A model generated the notes under the pieces. That model did no database searches and was not told the DNA's origin. It worked only from the letters and a program-made list of their open reading frames with translations. 11,502 nt of DNA. Origin: an uncultured Alistipes sp. GTDB taxonomy: Bacteria > Bacteroidota > Bacteroidia > Bacteroidales > Rikenellaceae. The stretch's first letter is position 1. Every line of letters starts with the position of its first letter. The DNA is taken from the NCBI GenBank assembly GCA_949840605.1, contig CATKXN010000087.1, positions 1-11,502 of the forward strand. The letters are read 5' to 3'. Both the position numbers and the translations under genes were made by a program. Shown one piece after another: positions 7,401-11,502 of this stretch.

Positions 7401-8738
7401 ATGATGACAACCGTTCGAAACATGGAAGACAGGTCGATGGGATATTTTTATTTCATTGCCTTAGTGGCCGCTCTCGGAGGCGGACTCTTCGGGTATGACA
7501 CTGCGGTTATCTCCGGGACCATCTCGATGGTCGTCGCGCAGTTCGGCCTGACACCCTCCATGGAAGGCACTTACGTAGGATGCGCACTTATCGGCTCGAT
7601 CGCGGGTGTAGTAAGTTCCGGACTGCTTTTCGAGGGGGGGGGAAGGAAACGGTCGCTGATCATCGCATCGGTCCTGTACACGGTTTCCGCCGCAGGATGC
7701 GCCATAAGCAACTCGTTCGCATCGCTTGTCCTGTTCCGCATCGTCGGCGGTGTCGGCATCGGCATTTCCGCCGTGGTCGCTCCGGCGTACATCAGTGAAA
7801 TCGCTCCGGCCAGACACCGCGGACGGCTCGTGTCGCTGTACCAGCTTGCCGTCACCATCGGCTTCCTCGCAGCGTATGTCGTCAACTATTTCCTGCTCGA
7901 ATATTCCCTGGAAGCGACCGGCTGCCGCAGCGCGCTATGCTCGAAAATCTTCATCGGCGAATGCTGGCGCGGCATGCTCCTCGCCGAGGCGCTGCCCGCC
8001 GCGCTGTTCATCGTCCTGCTGTTTTTCATTCCCGAGAGTCCCGTCTGGCTCTCCATGAAAGGCCGGGAAAAACAATCCCTGCGCGCGGAATTCAAGATCA
8101 TTTCACGTCCCCCGATCCTCGGCGCCGTCCTCATCGGCGCGGCCATCGCGATCCTGGGCCAGTTCATGGGAGTCAACGCCGTGCTGTACTACGGCCCCTC
8201 CATCTTCGAAAAATCCGGGCTCGCCTCCGGGGATTCGCTTTTCTATCAGGTCCTGGTAGGGCTCGTGAATGTCGTCACCACGATCATCGCCTTCTTCATC
8301 ATCGACCGGGTCGGCCGCAAACGTCTCGTCTATTTCGGCGTGACGGGAATGATCGCGGCGCTGCTCGGCATTGCGTGGTATTTCCAGTTCGGACAGGGCC
8401 TTTCCAATTACATTCTCCTGACGCTTTTTCTGCTCTATATCTTCTTCTGCGCCATCTCGATCTGCGCCGTCATCTTCGTCCTGCTCGCCGAGATGTTCCC
8501 TTCCCGGGTGCGGGGCATCGCCATGTCGGTGGCCGAACTGGCGCTGTGGATCGGAACCTGGCTCATCGGCCAGCTGACTCCGGTTTTCCTCGAAATTCTC
8601 AAACCGCAGGGCACATTCCTCCTGTTCGCCGTGATCTGCGGTCCTTATATCCTGATCGTCTGGAAACTCATTCCGGAAACGACCGGAAAATCCCTGGAGG
8701 AGATCGAGGCATACTGGTATGACAAACGTGCAAATTAA
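7401..8738 (+). CDS. MFS sugar transporter, sugar porter family
   Basis: A 445-residue inner-membrane permease with about 12 hydrophobic segments. Sugar porter landmarks are GYDTAVISG in the first helix (31-39), PAYISEIAPARHRGRL (128-143), PESPVWL after helix 6 (211-217), GQFMGVNAVLYYGPSIF in helix 7 (253-269), DRVGRKR (302-308), EMFPSRVRG (364-372) and PETTGKSLEE (425-434). Two features are unusual. The loop after helix 6 is short, with only about 36 residues between PESPVWL and GQFMGVN where XylE-like porters have about 30 more. The first GRK motif reads FEGGGRKR instead of the usual D-x-x-GR(R/K), and is encoded across a run of nine Gs. The first ATG (7401) is taken; ATGs at 7422 and 7437 would still leave helix 1 intact. 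It lies 13 nt before the epimerase gene, so the two are co-transcribed. Proton-coupled uptake of the epimerase substrate is the likely role; the exact sugar is not readable. Confidence 0.92.
   Translation: MMTTVRNMEDRSMGYFYFIALVAALGGGLFGYDTAVISGTISMVVAQFGLTPSMEGTYVGCALIGSIAGVVSSGLLFEGGGRKRSLIIASVLYTVSAAGCAISNSFASLVLFRIVGGVGIGISAVVAPAYISEIAPARHRGRLVSLYQLAVTIGFLAAYVVNYFLLEYSLEATGCRSALCSKIFIGECWRGMLLAEALPAALFIVLLFFIPESPVWLSMKGREKQSLRAEFKIISRPPILGAVLIGAAIAILGQFMGVNAVLYYGPSIFEKSGLASGDSLFYQVLVGLVNVVTTIIAFFIIDRVGRKRLVYFGVTGMIAALLGIAWYFQFGQGLSNYILLTLFLLYIFFCAISICAVIFVLLAEMFPSRVRGIAMSVAELALWIGTWLIGQLTPVFLEILKPQGTFLLFAVICGPYILIVWKLIPETTGKSLEEIEAYWYDKRAN
7634..7642 (+). repeat. Nine-G homopolymer inside the permease gene
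   Basis: Nine consecutive G bases encode part of Glu78-Gly79-Gly80-Gly81. Losing one G gives a stop within about eight codons. Gaining one G shifts into a frame that stops at about 7798. Either change removes most of the transporter. The tract could be a slipped-strand switch or a sequencing/assembly weak spot. Confidence 0.9.
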
Positions 8739-8751
8739 ACGATAAAAGCTT

Positions 8752-9936
8752 ATGAATTTCAAGAAAACATCCGAGCGATACAGGCAGGAACTGCTCGACA
8801 GGGTTCTGCCGTTCTGGATGGACCATTCTGTCGATCGGGAGTGCGGCGGCTATTTCAGCTGCCTGAACCGGGATGGGAGCATTTACGACACGGATAAGTT
8901 CGTATGGCTCCAAGGCCGGGAAATCTGGATGTTCGCCATGCTGTACAATCAGTTGGAGAAACGCCGCGATTGGCTGGACACGGCCGTTCACGGGGCCGAA
9001 TTTCTGAAAAAGTACGGCCACGACGGCAGCTACGACTTCTATTTCTCCCTCGACAGACAGGGGCGCCCGCTCGTGCAGCCTTACAACATCTTCTCCAACA
9101 CGTTCGCCTGCATGGCATTCGCACAGCTCGCCAAAGCCACGGGGAATGCCGAATACGCCGAAATCGCGCGCCGGACGTTCCGGCGGATTCTGGACCGCCG
9201 AAACGCACCCAAGGGCATCTGGGAAAAGACGGTTCCGGGAACCCGGGCCCTGAAAGGGTTCGCGCTGCCGATGATCATCTGCAACATGGCCCTGGAAATC
9301 GAGGACATCATCGACGACACGACGATCCTCGACGTCACCATCCGGGATTGCCTCGACGAGATCCTCAACACGTTCTACAAACCCGAACTGGGCTGCATGC
9401 TCGAAAACGTCGATGCGGCCGACGGCTCGGCGGTCGATTGTTTCGAAGGCCGGGAGATCAATCCCGGGCACGACCTGGAAGCGCTCTGGTTCATGATGAA
9501 CCTCGGCGTCCGGCTGGGCGACGGCGCGCTGATCGAAAAATGCGTGAACATTTCGCTCTCCGTCATCGAACGGGGCTGGGACAAGCAATACGGCGGCATT
9601 TTCTATTTCCTGGACCGCTGCGGCTATCCCCCGCAGAAACTCGAATGGGACCAGAAACTCTGGTGGGTCCATCTGGAATCGGCCGTCGCGATGATCAAGG
9701 GCTACCAGCTCACCGGCAACAAACAGTGTCTGGAGTGGTTCGGGAAACTGGACGAATATATGTGGAGCCATTTCAGGGACGACGAGTACCCCGAATGGTA
9801 CGGCTATCTGAACCGGCGCGGCGAGGTGCTCCTACCGCTCAAGGGCGGCAAATGGAAAGGCTGTTTCCACGTCCCCCGCGGACTGTACCAATGCTGGCAG
9901 ACGCTCGAAAAGATCGAACAAAACCCAGGATACTAA
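8752..9936 (+). CDS. N-acylglucosamine 2-epimerase (renin-binding protein/AGE family)
   Basis: A 394-residue cytoplasmic (alpha/alpha)6-barrel enzyme, full length for the family. Segments typical of renin-binding protein/AGE are FWMDHSVDRECGGYFSCLNR (21-40), DTDKFVWLQGREIWMF (46-61), INPGHDLEALWF (236-247), KLWWVHLESA (302-311), EWYGYLNRRGEV (348-359) and KGGKWKGCFHVPR (364-376). His240 and His373 match the two catalytic histidines of mammalian AGE, and His307 is also conserved. The family interconverts ManNAc and GlcNAc. In Bacteroides fragilis a homologue (NanE) acts on free ManNAc in sialic acid breakdown, with a ROK kinase phosphorylating the product. Cellobiose/mannobiose 2-epimerases share the fold, but this sequence reads closer to the AGE branch. 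The gene follows the permease after 13 nt with no Shine-Dalgarno. Substrate choice between ManNAc and another sugar is inference. Confidence 0.9.
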   Translation: MNFKKTSERYRQELLDRVLPFWMDHSVDRECGGYFSCLNRDGSIYDTDKFVWLQGREIWMFAMLYNQLEKRRDWLDTAVHGAEFLKKYGHDGSYDFYFSLDRQGRPLVQPYNIFSNTFACMAFAQLAKATGNAEYAEIARRTFRRILDRRNAPKGIWEKTVPGTRALKGFALPMIICNMALEIEDIIDDTTILDVTIRDCLDEILNTFYKPELGCMLENVDAADGSAVDCFEGREINPGHDLEALWFMMNLGVRLGDGALIEKCVNISLSVIERGWDKQYGGIFYFLDRCGYPPQKLEWDQKLWWVHLESAVAMIKGYQLTGNKQCLEWFGKLDEYMWSHFRDDEYPEWYGYLNRRGEVLLPLKGGKWKGCFHVPRGLYQCWQTLEKIEQNPGY

Positions 9937-10029
9937 CCCTTAAATGTCAAACTATGAGCAAATACGATTCTGTACTTCATTTGTGACCCTTCCCCATCTT
10001 ATGAAACTTTAACCTCTAACAATCCACTT
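9937..10029 (+). other. Spacer and untranslated leader between epimerase and SusC genes
   Basis: This 93-nt gap is less GC-rich than its flanks. I see no hairpin with a T-run and no good TAnnTTTG promoter (closest is TTCATTTG at 9975-9982), so read-through from the permease-epimerase unit is plausible. There is no Shine-Dalgarno before the SusC ATG, only an A/T-rich stretch, as usual in Bacteroidota. Confidence 0.5.
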
Positions 10030-11502
10030 ATGAGAATTAAACGACTTCTAACTTCAGTATGCGTGTTCGCGGCCGCATTCGTCCTCCTCGGGACAGGTGC
10101 GGCGCATGCGCAGAACGACGTGCGTCAGGTTCACGGTCAGGTGCTCGACGAGAATTCGGAACCCATCGTTGCGGCTACGATCATCGTGAAAGGCACGACC
10201 GCCGGCGTTTCGACCGACGTAAAGGGAAAATTCGCCCTCTACTGCAAGCCCTCCGACGTGCTGGTTTTCTCCTACCTCGGCTACGACCCGACGGAGGTGG
10301 CCGTAGGCAACCAGACGGTAATCAACGTGAAACTGAACCCTGCCGCGCAGGCGATCGAAGACGTCGTGGTGACGGCATGGGGTACCGAGAAGAAGACCAC
10401 CATGATCGGCTCCGTGGCCACCGTGCGGCCCAAGGAACTCAAGGGTCCCACGAGTAACGTCACGGCCATGCTCGCCGGCCGCGTGGCCGGTCTGGTGAGC
10501 TACCAGCTGAGCGGCGAACCGGGCGCCGACAACGCCGAGTTCTTCGTCCGCGGCGTCGGATCGTTCGGAACGGGCCGTTCGTCGCCCCTCATCCTGATCA
10601 ACGGCATCGAATCCTCGAGCACCGAACTGGCGAACATCCAGCCCGACGACATCGAAGGTTTCTCCGTGCTGAAGGACGCCACCGCCACCTCGATGTACGG
10701 CAGCCGCGGTGCCAACGGCGTCATCCTCGTGACGACCAAGTCTGGACACAAGGGCAAGACCCAGTTCAACGTCCGCTACGAAGCGTCGTTCTCGGGCAAC
10801 ACCCGGGACTACAACCTCGCCGACAACGTGAGGTTCATGGAGCTGGCCAACGAAGCCACACTGACGCGCAATCCGACCGGCATGCGCCCCTACTCCATCA
10901 AGAAGATCGAGAAGACCCGCATGGGAGCCGATCCGCTGATTTACCCCAACAACGACTGGAAGGAGATTATGCTCCGCGACTTCACCACCAACCACCGAGT
11001 CAACCTGAACGCTTCGGGCGGCGCCGAAATCGCGCGCTACTACATCTCGGCCTCCTACAAGGTGGACAACGGCGTGCTCAAGACCCACTCGGCGAACGAC
11101 TTCAACACCAACATCAAGAATTCGACCATCGAGATCCGTTCCAACGTCGACCTGAACCTCACCAAAACCACCGTGGCTTCGGTGCGCGTGTCGGGACAGT
11201 TCGACGAGCTCAACGGCCCGTCGGTGGGATCGGGATCGGATATTTTCAGAAGTCTGCTGAACGCCAATCCGGTTGAATTCCCAGCGGTATACCCCTCGAG
11301 CATGCTGCCCCATGTGCACCACCCGCTCTTCGGCAACGTCTCCTCCGGAGCCGACGAAGGCGTCAAGTACACCAACCCGTTCGCGAACGCCCTCTCGGGA
11401 TACCGCGAGACCGCAACCACGGCCATCACGGCCCAGCTGGAACAGGGTACCATCGCCGCCGTGGCAGCCTGGAGCGACTACGCCGCCGGATACCTGGCGG
11501 TC
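10030..11502 (+). CDS. SusC/RagA-type TonB-dependent outer-membrane receptor, 5' part (3' end outside window)
   Basis: The frame is open from the ATG to the last base (491 codons), about half of a usual SusC protein of roughly 1000 residues. It has a Sec signal peptide (basic MRIKR, hydrophobic core, likely cut after AHA, residue 27), a carboxypeptidase-regulatory-like beta-sandwich (about 33-103, with VHGQVLDENSEPI and FSYLGYDP), a TonB-box-like IEDVVVTAWGTEKK (109-122) and a plug domain (about 125-240, with FFVRGVGSFG, PLILINGIE, LKDATATSMYGSRGANGVI and LVTTKSG). Barrel strands follow. There is no STN domain, so it is not a signal-transducing, anti-sigma-linked receptor. It should import an oligosaccharide or glycan piece with a SusD lipoprotein, expected just downstream. 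The placement suggests the same substrate as the permease and epimerase. The last ~20 codons (from 11446) look unlike a SusC barrel strand. Confidence 0.93.
   Translation, partial: MRIKRLLTSVCVFAAAFVLLGTGAAHAQNDVRQVHGQVLDENSEPIVAATIIVKGTTAGVSTDVKGKFALYCKPSDVLVFSYLGYDPTEVAVGNQTVINVKLNPAAQAIEDVVVTAWGTEKKTTMIGSVATVRPKELKGPTSNVTAMLAGRVAGLVSYQLSGEPGADNAEFFVRGVGSFGTGRSSPLILINGIESSSTELANIQPDDIEGFSVLKDATATSMYGSRGANGVILVTTKSGHKGKTQFNVRYEASFSGNTRDYNLADNVRFMELANEATLTRNPTGMRPYSIKKIEKTRMGADPLIYPNNDWKEIMLRDFTTNHRVNLNASGGAEIARYYISASYKVDNGVLKTHSANDFNTNIKNSTIEIRSNVDLNLTKTTVASVRVSGQFDELNGPSVGSGSDIFRSLLNANPVEFPAVYPSSMLPHVHHPLFGNVSSGADEGVKYTNPFANALSGYRETATTAITAQLEQGTIAAVAAWSDYAAGYLAV

Noticed and set aside
9954..9986. 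Ten-codon ORF in the epimerase-SusC spacer, possible leader peptide
   Set aside because: It is very short, has no ribosome site and no adjoining attenuator hairpin; chance occurrence is likely.
10054..11322. Minus-strand open frame opposite the SusC gene
   Set aside because: It is His/Val/Gly-rich shadow of a clear SusC coding frame that runs from 10030 to the window end.

Overview
The window looks like chromosomal DNA of a GC-rich Bacteroidota bacterium, most likely a gut Bacteroidales of the Alistipes/Rikenellaceae kind. The evidence is a SusC/RagA-type TonB-dependent receptor with a carboxypeptidase-regulatory-like N-domain, near-absence of Shine-Dalgarno sequences, a TAnnTTTG-type (-7) promoter box in the one AT-rich intergenic region, and high-GC coding sequence. 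The genus is inferred from composition and gene style; no rRNA or marker gene is present.

Left part (1-5800, + strand): one tight gene string. It starts with the 3' part of an AddA-like UvrD helicase with a C-terminal PD-(D/E)XK nuclease (recombinational repair). Next comes a half-size ABC exporter whose start overlaps the helicase stop by 4 nt. It is followed by an HPr-kinase-like P-loop protein that starts at the next base, and by a small S24/S26 peptidase-like protein that again overlaps by 4 nt. Exporter, HPrK-like kinase and leader-peptidase-like protein together resemble the tailoring and export part of a ribosomal peptide pathway, but no precursor or cyclase gene is visible here.

Middle and right part (5899-11502): a sugar locus. 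A ROK-family repressor on the minus strand is divergent, across a roughly 230-bp AT-rich control region, from a sugar-porter MFS permease. Thirteen bases later lies a GlcNAc 2-epimerase (renin-binding-protein family) gene, and 93 nt further a SusC-like outer-membrane receptor that runs off the window. The likely logic is uptake of an amino sugar or its oligosaccharide across the outer membrane (SusC and a presumed SusD beyond the edge), passage across the inner membrane by the MFS permease, 2-epimerisation in the cytoplasm (ManNAc to GlcNAc or a related sugar), and induction through the ROK protein. This resembles the sialic acid/ManNAc (nan) loci of Bacteroides and Tannerella, but no lyase or sialidase lies in the window.

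The points most worth a second look are a 9-G homopolymer inside the MFS gene, where a one-base slip would truncate the protein; the exporter/kinase/peptidase cassette; an inverted repeat just upstream of the MFS start that could be the ROK operator; and the unusual last ~20 codons of the SusC fragment. No tRNA, rRNA, CRISPR array or insertion sequence was seen.
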